The notes beneath the pieces were generated by a model. The model worked only from the letters and a program-made list of their open reading frames with translations. It searched no databases and was not told the origin of the DNA. From contig KN834814.1 of the NCBI GenBank assembly GCA_000827265.1, positions 149,273 through 213,272 on the forward strand: a stretch of 64,000 bases of DNA, in the 5' to 3' direction. Both the position numbers and the translations under genes were made by a program. Of the stretch, positions 11,820 to 22,624 are shown piece after piece; the first letter of the stretch is position 1; each line of letters opens with the position of its first letter. This stretch comes from Collybiopsis luxurians FD-317 M1. Lineage: Eukaryota > Basidiomycota > Agaricomycetes > Agaricales > Omphalotaceae.

Positions 11820-12748
11820 AATCTCTGCCTCAAACAATCATGTTGGACGAGTATGAGTATCAACTACCAGAACCTCTACTCCCCCCTTGGCACCTATGTT
11901 CTAGCAAGATTTCGGATCTGGAACATATGGTTTGTTATGTCGTCGTCTCTCGCCTTACACCCTGGAAAGATAGTCTTATCGCTCGAGAGCTACGACTTAA
12001 AATGATAGAGTGGGTGTTTTTTTACTGCTCTCATCTCTAGTATCTAATATAATATTAGCTTTGCAAAAACTATCCAAAGGCTCCAGCGATACTCCGAAAT
12101 ATTTCCGTTCATTCCTCGATACCTCTTCCCCGACTATTATCTGTTCTTGAAAAAGTTTTCCTATCTTCACAAATGTCGCAAGGTAAGTGATGCCTTGGGT
12201 CAATATAGACTTTTGAGACATGGGATCCACCATTTGCTTGACAGGCATTCACCGATGTCCATCTCAAAGATTACTATCGTTGGATTGATTCAAATTTAGG
12301 CTCAAAGGTTAACGAAGCCACACCTGCTCAATGGACCCTCCGAGCTCAGTTGACTTCTCAATCGATACGCCTCTATCGATTTTGTCCGCCGTTGGAAATG
12401 AATGGTCGCTTCATAGCTTTTTCTCCTCACAATCCACCAATTCTAGTCACTCGTCGCACGCCTCTGAACTACGACCTGGGTAACTCTTTTCGTGGCATGA
12501 CCCGCTGCGAGCCCGTCCACGATACTTGGACTCCAAGCATAGCAGAGAGTCCTGAGCTGTCTTATTGCAGCCCCTTTTCTTCTGCTCCTCTTGCTCCCGC
12601 TTCCCATCTCAAGGATCACTCAGGGTCTGACCTCCAGTTTTTACATACAACACATCCACTGCCTCTACCACTTGCTTCTCCTCCTCCTCCTTACCCTGCT
12701 CCTCCCTCTCCTTCGAGCACTAAACACGCTGTTTCCACTTCTGGCTGA
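11820..12748 (+). pseudogene. PPxY-protein family, tandem copy 3, damaged
   Basis: Second long member of the family. Exon 1 starts at the ATG at 11840 (MLDEYEYQLPEPLLPPW). It carries a frameshift at a run of seven T near 12015-12021, and a TGG-to-TGA change near 12150 where the intact copy reads NSWNS. The intron (GTAAGT donor at about 12183, acceptor ending 12244) is preserved. Exon 2 (12245-12748) is open throughout and ends in a Pro-rich tail with PPPPYPAPP. Either the gene is dead, or a shorter product from exon 2 persists. A relic of the LeuRS 3' end follows, as after the intact copy. Confidence 0.6.
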
Positions 12749-13269
12749 CACTGTGATTGTCATAGCTGTGGATATTAATTTTTCACTTATTGTTCTCATC
12801 TGAATTCCTCTCACTGCCTGTTCCTATTAGTACTTTCAATCATTACGGGCTGCATGCACGCCATCGATTGAGAACACTTTCGTCTCGTCATCATTCATGT
12901 CGTATACTTTGCCTCATTTTGCTCTCACTAATCCCATCTAATACTCTTGCCGCAGATAGTAGTTCCTTAGTCGTGGCCTCATTGATCATTTCTATAATCT
13001 TTACTGTATTCACCCTCTCGGACACATTCAGTGCCTCAGTTATATCATACTTTACTACACGCTACTGCCTGTGCGGGCGTAACTCTAGTTGAAAATGAAA
13101 ACTACAATTTGCCGCCGTCTTCGTCTTGCTAAAAGGACAAAACTACTTTCAACCATTTCAACTGATCCTTTGCAACCCTTCATCATCTCTGTCATTGGCC
13201 ATATACCGAATAAAAACAAAGGAGAAGGGCATCAATTGGGTACCCAGACAGTTTACCATAGCACGTTAC

Positions 13270-13408
13270 TGTTTTCAGAGACTGCGGTTTTGAAAGAGAC
13301 ATTGCCATATCTGAAAAATACGTTAAATTTGATAATGGATCAGGGTTATACGTAGGAGCGAGAGGCGGGATATACAAAGTCGATTATTGATAGTTTGGAA
13401 CCGGAGAG
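13270..13408 (+). pseudogene. Stray copy of the leucyl-tRNA synthetase 3' end (copy 2)
   Basis: Encodes [21 protein letters not shown] followed by a deletion and DQGYT, matching the parent's [32 protein letters not shown]. The match continues through GAGGCGGGATATACAAAGTCGATTATTGATAGTTTGGAACCGG. About 120 bp of upstream sequence (CAACTGATCC, then AATAAAAACAAAGG, then GGGCATCAATTGGGT) is shared with copy 1. This shows that both relics belong to one duplicated unit of about 1.9 kb. Confidence 0.8.
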
Positions 13409-13456
13409 TAACAATAGACGTGTCCAAGTTTATGAGACGGGAGGTCCACCATCAGG

Positions 13457-14360
13457 CTAGATGAGAAGCCGATACATCGATGTGGGTTTAACATCCTTAC
13501 GAGTGTTCTCTATCGCCTTGTGATAGTGTTCCATAGCCGATTCGCCCTCCAAAATGTCAGGCCCAAGGCGAAGGTTGGGGCCGTAAATGTCCCAAGCAGA
13601 TTGTAGGAGAGCCCTCCGAGCTGTGACAACTGGGTTGGAATGTAGTAGTCCCCACCTGCTCATGTTTAAGATCAAAGGTAAACAAACCATAGAGCAGAAG
13701 ACTTACACTTCTAATGCTTCTGTGAAACTGGGAGGTTTTCCGACTATTGTTTGCACGCGCACATATTTCGTAGAGTCATTGCATCGTGCTTCTTTGGGAG
13801 ACGACACCAGAACTGGGAATAAACACTCAGTTTCCTTGAATAACGCAGGAGGAAGTGGTCCGATGTCGAAGTTGATGAGACATAGGCAACGGTCGAAAGA
13901 CAAGAAAGGTGTGTAGTCCGTGTTGTTCTTGAGGTCGATAGTATATGCACCAGTCTCGTCAAAGTAGTTTACCACTCCATCATAATAAAGTGTTGGTTGA
14001 GCTCGAGAGAGCCGTTTCGCAAGAACGTAGACCAGAAAGGTGGATTTTCCTGCAAAGGAGATAATTACAAATCTATCAATAGCGAAAAGAGATAAATCAA
14101 CGCACCGATACCTGGATTACCTACGAATAAGCATCCTTTCCCACCAGTGAGATTTATTGGTTCCCTCTGAGCGAAGAGATATGTGGATTCTAGTTGGGAT
14201 ATTACCCTGTGATAGTCTTCGAACACCCAAATGCACCCAGATTGTCGGAGAAGTTTGCGACGGATAGGGATCGTTCGGCCATCGTGCTGTAGTTGAAGCT
14301 CTTCTCCCCAATGCTGCAACCACGCCCCGGAAATTTTTGAGATGGCTCGAATGCATGGCC
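13457..14360 (-). CDS. Crinkler-like P-loop ATPase, 5' end not resolved
   Basis: Three joined exons on the minus strand. The first open exon begins at an acceptor near 14360 and encodes VFEDYHRVISQLESTYLF, then KGCLFVGNPGIG. The next, after an intron near 14046-14106, begins KSTFLVYVLAKRL, so the Walker A motif GNPGIGKST is completed across the splice. The third joins with a GTAAGT donor near 13702 (ALEV|WGLLHSNP) and ends at 13457. The pattern of P-loop, short spacer and then CLINFDIGPLPPALFKETECLF followed by VLVSSPKE is how Agaricomycete crinkler/RHS-like proteins read around their ATPase domain. These are known as effector or nuclear-conflict proteins; role here is unknown. No in-frame ATG was found upstream, so it may lack its N-terminal domain. 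Confidence 0.5.
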
Positions 14361-15508
14361 TAAAGATTGATTAAGATAAGACGGATGTTGCGTTGGCATT
14401 CTGGAGGTGGAGACTAGAGTCAAATTTCACATCAATCCTAACTAGCCGTTGAGACTGGCCCAGCGGCGTGCGGTCCGTTGGACAAACTTGCCTCGCTGTC
14501 CTTCAACTGCAATGTACTAGCCTGTGGTACAGCTGCTGCGGGAGGACATAGAGCAAGCATTGTTATCATTGAAATGGGACGAGAAAATTTCATGGGCTCG
14601 TCGCAAAACCTTGGAGCAAAAGATGCTCAACGGTTTGGCAGATGATAGTTCACAGTAAGGCGTTGCTTCTTCTGTATCCTTTGCAAGACTTACGAATCTG
14701 CAGATGGAAATTGAATAAGGAATTGCTTAAGATCACATTGAGTATGGCCGTCAGTACCGCTACATTTGCAAGAGGCTTACTGGACTACTCAAACCTCTGG
14801 ATCCTATCGGATACATCAACACGGTTTTCCTATCTCTGGAAGATAGCGCAAACTCTGAGTTTTTGTCGTCTGAGTGACATACCGCTCACCGACCATGGTA
14901 TCAACAGACTCATACATGCGTCTCCCATACGCATCACCGATCCCACACTGTCGCATCAGATGTTGAACGAGGGTACTTTCATCAACAGAGACTATGTAGC
15001 ATTGGTGATGGAATGTCGATCGGTGCGCACTCGCAAGCTTCCGGTCTATTACGTACGTGAAGAAATGCCAGCCCTGCGGAGCTTTTTCGGGATTCGTGGT
15101 AATTTCACCAGTTTCTCGTGTTTAGAAAACATGGGAAGGTTGTGAGAGGGGAAACGATCAGTGTTGTCGAAAAATATGCTACCGTCAGTAATCGGTCCCG
15201 CTGGGAAACTACTTTGGCAAAGGATTGTGTGGCGGGAACGACAGTGTTCTCCAAGGCTCTCAGTCATACTACCAATGTAGAGACTGATTTCTTCGCTGGA
15301 GCATTTACGGAGAGGACAGCCAGAGGTAGTCCTTTGATTGAGTAATCCGCTGTTTAGATTCATCTTGATATACACATGCAGTACATCATGCAGTAGAAGG
15401 CTTTCGAGTTCAACCAGATTTTGGGTTTGCAAACTTATCGATTTCGAGTTACATAAAAAATTTTGTCAAGGTCACGCGGCGGCGCGTAATACGGGTTTCT
15501 GGTTTGCC
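14361..15508. other. Intergenic, no gene supported
   Basis: About 1.15 kb between the crinkler-like gene and CCT8. A 167-codon plus frame (14642-15145) and an overlapping 127-codon minus frame (15049-15432) are open, but neither shows a domain or a convincing splice partner, and each overlaps the other. The last 70 bp before CCT8 are its leader, also found as a relic at 6.34 kb. Confidence 0.4.
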
Positions 15509-17498
15509 ATGTCCCTCAAAGTCCCAAAAGCGAATAATATACAAATATTCAAGGATGGCTACAAGGTTTTACTACTTCAATCCCTTTATCTTTCTATTAA
15601 TCTCGTTCTAGTATCTACAAGGCATCGACGAGGCTGTACTACGCAATATCCAAGCTGTAAACGAACTATCAGACTTAGTCAGAACAAGTTTTGGCCCAAA
15701 TGGCTCGTGCTTGTACTCGTCTTTCCTTTTATCTTCTTAACCCTTTTACAGGCAGAAACAAGCTTCTCATAAACCACCTTGGCCGTCTCTTTGTCACTTC
15801 CGATGCCGCCACGATCATCAGAGAAGTCGAAGTCGTTCATCCCGCAGCCAAACTACTCGTCATGGCCTCACAAGCGCAGGAAGCAGAGATGGGAGATGCT
15901 ACAAACATGGTTCTCATTCTCGCCGGGGAACTCCTCAAGAAATCGGAAGAACTCTTGATCATGGGCTTACATCCATCCGAAGTCATCAAAGGCTACGAAC
16001 TTGCATGTACAAAAGCTTTGGAAGAGCTGGACAGTATGTCGTTCGATCCTCTCTTCCATATCCCAATCTGACCCGTCCGATAGAACTCGATACATTCTCC
16101 CTTCCCTCTCCTCTAACACCCCCTTCCCTTGCATCTGCACTAAAACCTGCAATCGCGTCAAAACAATACGGCTTCGAAGACGCACTGTCTACTCTCGTAG
16201 CTGATGCCGCATTGGCTGTCATGCCTCCCAATCCCAAAAACTTCAATGTGGATAACGTCCGCGTCGTCAAAATCATGGGTGGTTCTTTAAGTGCCAGTCG
16301 CGTAGTCCAGGGAATGGTCTTTGGTCGAGAGCCGGAAAGTGAGTCACCTAATTCACGTCTCTACCTCAATCGCCAATTCCCTTTTCAGCCAGCCTGAAAA
16401 AAACAACAAAAGCCAAAGTAGCCGTCTTTACTTGCGCACTCGACATTACCCAGACGGAAACAAAAGGCACAGTCCTCATCAAAAACGCGGATGAGATGCT
16501 TAATTTTACCCGGGGAGAAGAGCAGCATTTGGAAAAAGTGCGCGCATGCCACAACATCATCCCTTCTTATTTCTCTAATCTCTCTCTTTTCCATAGATCT
16601 TCAAAGAAATCGCCGACTCTGGCGTCAAAGTCATCATCGCAGGCTCATCCGTCGGCGAACTCGCTCTCCACTACCTTAACCGCTTCAATATCGCAGTCCT
16701 TAAAGTCCTCTCCAAATTCGACCTCCGCCGTGTCTGCCGTGTCGTAAACGCGACACCTCTCGCGCGAATCGGTGCCCCTACACCTGAAGAAGCCGGATTT
16801 GTCGACGTTTTCGAGACAGTTGAAATCGGAGGCGATCGAGTTACTGTCCTGCGACAACTTGCACCCAACGAAGCTGGTTTTGATCCTTCCTCGGGAGGCG
16901 AAAAGACTCGCACGGCAACGATCGTACTTCGCGGGGCTACGGCTAATCATCTGGACGATTTGGAAAGGGCGATAGACGATGGTGTGAACGTTATCAAGGC
17001 GCTGCTCAAGGACCCGAGGATGGTACCAGGCGCGGGGGCGACAGAGACGGAGCTGGCAAGAAGGATCGAGACGTACGGGAGTGGACTGAAGGGGCTGGCT
17101 CAGCATGCGGTCAAAAGGTATTCTAGTGCTCTCGAGGTCATACCAAGGCAATTGGCGGAGAATGCGCTTGGCGGTGCGAAGGCGAACGACGTGGTCAGTA
17201 AGCTATGGGGTAGGCATGAAGCGAAAGGCGGAGAGCAATGGGGCGTGGATGTTGAGGTCAGTGTTTGAATCGCACTTTAAATTGAGCTAACTTTGCTTTC
17301 TAGAACGAGGAGGAAGGTGGTATACTCGATGCGTCTGAACACAAGATATACGATTCACTGGCTGCAAAATCATGGGCGATACGTTTGGCGACGGAGGCAG
17401 CGGTGTCAGTGCTGAGTGTCGATAGCATCATTATGAGTAAACCAGCGGGTGGACCGAAAATTCCTCAGCAGTCAGGCAATTGGGACGAAGATGATTAG
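15509..17498 (+). CDS. CCT8: T-complex protein 1 subunit theta (CCT8)
   Basis: Theta subunit of the cytosolic TRiC/CCT chaperonin, which folds actin, tubulin and other proteins with ATP. The start ATG at 15509 gives MSLKVPKANNIQIFKDGYK. Splicing then gives YLQGIDEAVLRNIQAVNELS, and the phosphate-loop region SFGPNG|SNKLLINH is completed by an intron with a GTGCTT donor. The theta-type block LFVTSDAATIIREVEVVHPAAKLLVMASQAQEAEMGD follows; its GD(A)TN segment belongs to the nucleotide site. The apical domain and C-terminal equatorial domain follow. The last exon carries DSIIMSKPAGGPKIPQQSGNWDEDD before the stop at 17496-17498. Length is normal for the family. Pieces of its 3' end recur at 21.15 and 24.62 kb, and of its 5' end at 6.34 kb. 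Confidence 0.93.
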
Positions 17499-17545
17499 AA
17501 TAGATTGTGTAGATTACCCAATTTGGACTTGATATCTTGCTTGAC

Positions 17546-18562
17546 ATGGTTCAGATTGGAAGCATAACTGTTTCTCCGCCGTTGATAAATACAGCCTGTG
17601 CTTGGGCTTCTGATTTGGAACAGTTGAAGGCGCTGTATGCGTCGCCGTACACTGGAGCAGTCACGACCCGAACGAGCACGCTGAAGGGATACAATGAAAC
17701 GTCCGCCTACGGGGTAAGTTACAATTTCGCTAGGGATCCATCCAACTGATCTACCCAGGTGGTATTCACAAACACTTCAACCTCGTCTCTCAACTCCTAC
17801 GGATACTCTCCCTTTCCTCTATCCACCTACATCGAATGGGTCCAGGAAATACTCACTGCCGTCAACAAACCTGTTAAGCCGGTTATAATGAGTATAACCT
17901 CATCAGATGCAGAGGAACTCGGACAGATGATATCCATGATCCAATCCTTGCGCGTCGGTCCTTTCGCATCCCTTATCGCCGTCGAACTCAACACATCCTG
18001 TCCAAATGTCTCTTCCTCCTCCCCAACCGGATATATCCCCTCCTCAATCCGCCCCCTCCTCTCCACTCTATCCGACGCTCACATGCAAGACAAATCACTC
18101 ACAATAGGACTTAAACTTCCTCCTTACACTCACCCAGCCCAATTCCATGCCCTTATCTCGACGTTGGAAGAGTTTGTTCGTCAAGATCAAAATCCGTTCG
18201 CGTTCCTGACATGTACCAATACATTGGGCAATTCACTTTTATTCCCAGACCAAGTCTACGGCGTATTACAGAACGATGATCAAGCTGAATTCGCTTTACC
18301 TACAGCCACCGGAGGTCTAGCGGGCGAAGCAATACACGCGTTGTCTTTGGGAAACGTGCACACATTTCGTCATCTCTTACACGACGAGAACAATACATCC
18401 TCGTCCAGGAAGGCCTTGGGTAGCATTTCCATCATTGGCGTAGGAGGCGTGACTACCCCAGCTGCGTACGCGCGTATGCGGAAAGCTGGTGCTACAGTTG
18501 TTGGTGCTGCGACATTGCTGGGCAAGGAAGGCGTCAAGGCATTCGAAATTCTTTCTGGGTAA
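17546..18562 (+). CDS. Dihydroorotate dehydrogenase-like protein, class 1A
   Basis: FMN-dependent TIM-barrel enzyme family that oxidises dihydroorotate to orotate in pyrimidine synthesis; class 1A members are cytosolic and fumarate-linked. Two exons, 17546-17713 and 17759-18562, encode about 323 residues from MVQIGSITVSPPLINTACAW. Seen: AVTTRTST near the N-terminus, the family's substrate/catalytic-cysteine block LNTSCPNV, FLTCTNT, GGLAG, and the phosphate-binding end IIGVGGVTTPAAYARMRKAGATVVGAATLL. There is no membrane or mitochondrial leader. Starts only 47 bp after CCT8. The usual NSxGLPN motif of class 1A reads as LNSYGYSP, so substrate use could differ. The C-terminal third has been copied twice downstream (21.2 and 24.9 kb). 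Confidence 0.85.
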
Positions 18563-19306
18563 GACTAGATTCAATGCGCTAGTTACATATGCGATAGCAA
18601 ATCACGACTTGAATGGCGAGGTCCTCAGTCATGATCATATCGAAACCTTATCCACTTTTGATCACGCACACATACAGGACCCACGCTACACCTCGTCGAT
18701 AAGACTAGAATCCACTATATCGGAGACATTGAGAAATCATCATGTCGTGGTGCCAAGTATATCGCAGCCTCGAACGCTATTAGACAGGCGGTAGTCTTGA
18801 AAAGTGAGTTGATGGCAAGTTCAGTCTACCAGAAACGCATCTTTAGGCGAAATAGCCACTTCCTGGCGGTGGCTTTAATCAATTGAATCAAAGTTTCACA
18901 ATCGAGAGACGACATGGACCACTCGCGTCGCTTCCCCTGCACGATAATCAGTGGTCACTTTCAGGGCATGATTTATCAGTCAGAGCCAGAGTGAAAGTTC
19001 ATGCCTAAATCTCTCAGGAACACCTCGGATATGAGCTTGCGGTGCGCTACTGATATCAGGCTTCGGGTTTGAACATTCTAGCAAACCGTCATGCCCAAAC
19101 TGATAACTGTCTGTACATTACAGTATATGGACAGTCTGGAGTCCTTTGGACTCAACTTCCCAGAGGTTTGAGAAACGATGATTACACGTCCAACTGCTAA
19201 GAATCCGTCAAATGCGATCGTCATAGCTCTCATGCATATAAGAAGACTGGAAATGCAACTCTTGGCCCAGTAGCTTTTACATCCAACTTGAGGGCTTTAA
19301 CTGATT
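18563..19306. other. Spacer of the tandem duplication unit
   Basis: No gene seen. The sequence is shared, with drift, by the spacers at 21.5-22.6 kb and 25.05-25.78 kb. Examples are CTGATATC(A/G)GG followed by TGAACATTC(C/T)AGC, and the final GATTATGAATTCGA that leads into each DUF6533 start codon. It is therefore the promoter-bearing part of a repeated unit, and it gives the empty-site comparison for the element at 21887. Confidence 0.6.
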
Positions 19307-21042
19307 ATGAATTCGACATTCGTTCAACAAGTCTCAGTAGCGGAGCAAATGTGCGTCCTAGGATGGCAATAGAAATTCAAACTCTCAACAATTTTTTAAT
19401 ACAGACGGTTACAGAGCCATTGCTATCTGCTCTCGGCAAGTAAGCTCTTCTGTCCTTTAGTTTTCAGGTCAATTTCAGATTGATTTTTAGCGTTATTGTA
19501 CTGGGACTATCTGCTGACCTTTTGTAAGTATATCGGTCCTTTTTGGTCAACATCCTCCGTATTCATAATTTTTTACAGCGGATGAGGTTCAATATTTATG
19601 GAAACGTCCAGTACACCCAACTACAGTCCTTTTCTTCCTCATTCGTTACCTCGCGGTGCTAGGAAACATTGTCATGACCCTGTCGTCTTTCTCTAGCAAT
19701 TTTTCCGAATCAGTCAGCTCTTTCCTTTCCGGTTTTTTAGTCAGAGTCTCAATTGATTTCTTGAATGAAAGAGGTACCAGATACTCTTCATTCATGTGAT
19801 TTTGACTGGAATTAGACACTTTACTCAGCTGTCGGCAGTTCCATATCTCTAGCGAACTACTGCTCGTCGCCACTCAGGCCTTGGTATGCGGTAAGATCTA
19901 TTCCTTAAGTTCGAAGAACTGAAACGACCCCATCCGGACTTCAGCGCTTCTTACCATCCGCATATATGCCTTGTACCATTGCAGCAAGCGCGTCCTTACT
20001 GCTCTCATTTTCGTTTCAAGTATATTGACGGCAGTAGCGTTTGTAAGTGCTCCGCTCAACTCTTTCGAGTTTACTTTCATTGGAGCTCGTGATAGTTCTC
20101 GTCAGTCTTTGATCAATCAAATGAGTCGGAAGAGACCCCTCCGGCCTTGGGGTGTCGTACAGAATTATCGTTCCTTGCGTGCGTACCTCATTCTCTTCCT
20201 TGAATCGGATTTGCCACTCAGTTTGCATGCAGTTCCGTTAGTACGTCGTTGGCGAGTCTTTAAGCTATTGAAATCAAAATATCTTAAAATGCACGGCTCT
20301 AGAAATTGGAGTTGCCTGGGAGGTTTTGTTTCTGTACGATGCGATACTATTTGCCATGATAATTTACAGCGCCTACAAAACCCGTCACGAACTGAAAACT
20401 CTCCGACAGCTCGATATATCTTTGCATGTCATCGTTCTCCGAGATGGTGAGAAACGAAATATCCGATTTTGATTCTTTTGCTGGGTCGAGGAAGACTCAT
20501 CTCACATCTTTTGACTCTGTAGGAACTTCCTACTTTTGGTGAGTCCTTTGAAAGGCACACGGCTGGATACAAACTTGATTATTGTCTTCGTGTTCAAAGC
20601 ATTATGGCTTTTTCAAATGCGGTTAGTGTTAGATCACTTTTTATTTAGAATATCGCGCTGAGCGCCTCCTGCAGATCAATATCGCAACGTTCTACGTGAG
20701 CAGAAATACCACTGTCCCGAAACTCAAACCCTCATTCAAAGTTCTTTCAGTATCCTTTGGTACGCTTAGCTTAGCTCTTGGACTCGGAGAGCTAATGCTG
20801 TACCTACAACCTAGCCATATGTACGCGGCGCATTGTCCACATTTGCCTGCAGGTATGAATTTTTGCTCTCTCTCCTCTGCTCAATTATGTCCGGACCTGA
20901 ACTACCCATTCTGCGTAGCATTTCCGTGACCATGATATCGCGGCTCGTTTTGAACCTTCATAAAATCGCAAATTCAGGGTTGTATACTTCGCATATAACG
21001 ACTATCCAATTCTCAGCACCGCTTTCAGACTCATCGTCGTGA
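19307..21042 (+). CDS. DUF6533-domain membrane protein, tandem copy 1
   Basis: Member of a large Basidiomycete family of predicted seven-helix membrane proteins of unknown function. The ATG at 19307 gives MNSTFVQQVSVAEQ. Many short exons follow. The DUF6533 signature is spread over 19500-19690: YWDYLLTF, then ADEVQYLWKRPV, then LFFLIRYLAVLGNIVMTL. Later helices include ALYHCSKRVLTALIFVSSILTAVAF and an aromatic-rich LFLYDAILF equivalent. The C-terminus has SVTMISRLVLNLHKIANSGLYTSH, then Ser-rich residues before the stop at 21040-21042. Exon borders were inferred by comparing the three copies and are not all fixed. First of three head-to-tail copies (others at 22.6 and 25.8 kb). Ligand and localisation are not visible from sequence. 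Confidence 0.75.
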
Positions 21043-21140
21043 CGTCTCACTGTCATGTCCCATACATTCGTTCTATATATACGCATAGAATAGTGCAATC
21101 AAATGTTTACCATATAACTTCCCGCTCCTCATATACATAA

Positions 21141-21460
21141 GTGCAGTCAGGCAATTGCGACGAAGATGACAATACAGTAGATAATGTGAATTGGATCGGA
21201 TATCTTGCTCGGAGGTCTAGCGGTGAAGCGACAGACAGGTTGTCTTTGGGAAACGTGCACACATTTTATCATCTTTTGCATGACGAGAACGACATTTCCT
21301 CGTTTAGGAAGGCCCTGGGTAGCATCCACATCATCACTGGCGTAGGAAGCGTGACTACCCCAGCTGTGTGCGCGCGTATGCAGAAAGCTGGTGGTGGTGC
21401 GACATTTTTGGGCAAGGAAGACATCAAGGCATCCAAAGACTCTTTCTGTGTAAGACTAGT
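21141..21460 (+). pseudogene. Chimeric relic: CCT8 stop region joined to DHODH C-terminus (copy 1)
   Basis: Nucleotides 21147-21213 match the CCT8 end and 3' flank (GTCAGGCAATT, ACGAAGATGA, GATATCTTGCT). The match then jumps directly to the DHODH segment starting GGAGGTCTAGCGG, deleting about 770 bp of the parent. The translated text LSLGNVHTFYHLLHDEND, then FRKALGSIHII, then TTPAVCARMQKAG follows the DHODH C-terminus, with small indels that destroy the phosphate-binding loop. It precedes DUF6533 copy 2 and marks the left part of duplication unit 2. Confidence 0.8.
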
Positions 21461-21886
21461 TACACGTGTATTTGCAACTGACCATAAATCACGACGCTGG
21501 CGAGGCCCTCAGACATGTCGAAACCCTATCCACTTTTGACTAGTGAGCAGTCTCTCATTGCACGTAACTCTCACTGCCCACCTAGAGGATCCATGCCACA
21601 CCTCGTCGAGAAGACTAAAATCCACTTCTCCGAGTCGCAGAATGGCATCGTCGGAGACACTGAATCATGTCCGGGCGCCAACTATGTTGCAGCATCGAAC
21701 ACTGGACATGCGGTGATCGTGATCTAGGAAGTGAGTTGATGGTAAGTACAATCGCCAGTTCCTGGTAAGTACAATCGCCAGTTCCTGGTTATATTCAATC
21801 AAATCAAAGTTTCAACCTTGAGAGGCGATCCGGATCCACTGGCGTCGCTTCCACTGCACGATGATTAGCGTTTACCTTCAGAGCAT

Positions 21887-22347
21887 CACCCAATGCTACA
21901 GCTATTGTTCACAATCTTTGGTGCTACCAAACAAACGATTGTGAACAATCCTTTGGTAACTACCGGTGACCACCCTAAGATCAAGCAATGTTGCAGGCAG
22001 TTCCCGTTAGGGCTAGCTCTGCTAGCCCTAACATGTGGGAACTGTCTGCGACATTGCCAACAAATGGCTCTATCGGGGGGTCAGGTAGGTGGTTAGGTGG
22101 TTAGATGGTTAGGGTTAGGGGTTAGGCTCGCGCCGAAGGCGCGCTGGGGTAGGGGTTAGGCGCACCCGCAGGGTGCTCGCGCGAAGCACGAAAGGTTAGG
22201 GGTTAGGGTTAGGTTAGGGTTTAGGGTAGTTACATCTAGATCTTATCTATTTTAGGGTGGCCTCGACTGGTGCGACCAAAGGATTGTGCACAAACATTCA
22301 ATTGGTAGCACCAGTCAAATTGTGCACAATATCTGTCGCAGGGGCTC
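21887..22347. mobile_element. 461-bp hAT-like non-autonomous DNA element with TTAGGG repeats (copy 1)
   Basis: Flanked by a perfect 8-bp duplication CAGAGCAT at 21879-21886 and 22348-22355, the size typical of hAT elements. Terminal inverted repeats start exactly at the duplications. In the first 29 bp about 22 positions match (core ACAGxTATTGTxCACAAT), followed by TGGTGCTACCA at the left and its complement at the right. The related spacers of units 1 and 3 lack the insert, giving an empty site. Inside are a hairpin of GTTAGGGCTAGC against its complement, a block of telomere-like TTAGGG repeats, and small GC-rich hairpins (CGCGCCgaaGGCGCG, GCACCCgcaGGGTGC). No transposase is encoded. Confidence 0.8.
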
Positions 22348-22624
22348 CAGAGCATTATACTTAGTTAAATCCAGAGTAAAGGTTGATGGCTAGATCTTGG
22401 ATACGCGCTTATGGTGTGTTGCTGATATCGGGTTTCGGGTCTGGACATTCCAGCAAACCGCCAGTGATATTGTGGTCTGCTTCCTACAGGCTTGTGAAAT
22501 GGTGATTACATCCAACTGCGAAGAATCTGTCAACTGCGACCGCGACTCGCCACTCATACGTATAAGTAGACCTGAGATGGAACGTTTGGTGAACCAGCTT
22601 TTATATCCAAGGCTATAGCTGATT

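Noticed and set aside
15049..15432. Minus frame of 127 codons and overlapping plus frame 14642-15145
   Set aside because: The two overlap on opposite strands, neither shows a domain, and neither could be linked to the crinkler-like gene or CCT8.
15660..15760. Apparent non-canonical GC donor in CCT8 after AATG
   Set aside because: A canonical GT donor two codons later (GGCTC|GTGCTT) with acceptor GGCAG restores GPNGSNKLLINH in frame.
22080..22240. Chromosome end or subtelomere because of TTAGGG repeats
   Set aside because: The repeats are interstitial, interrupted and lie within a bounded element with a target duplication; housekeeping genes continue on both sides.
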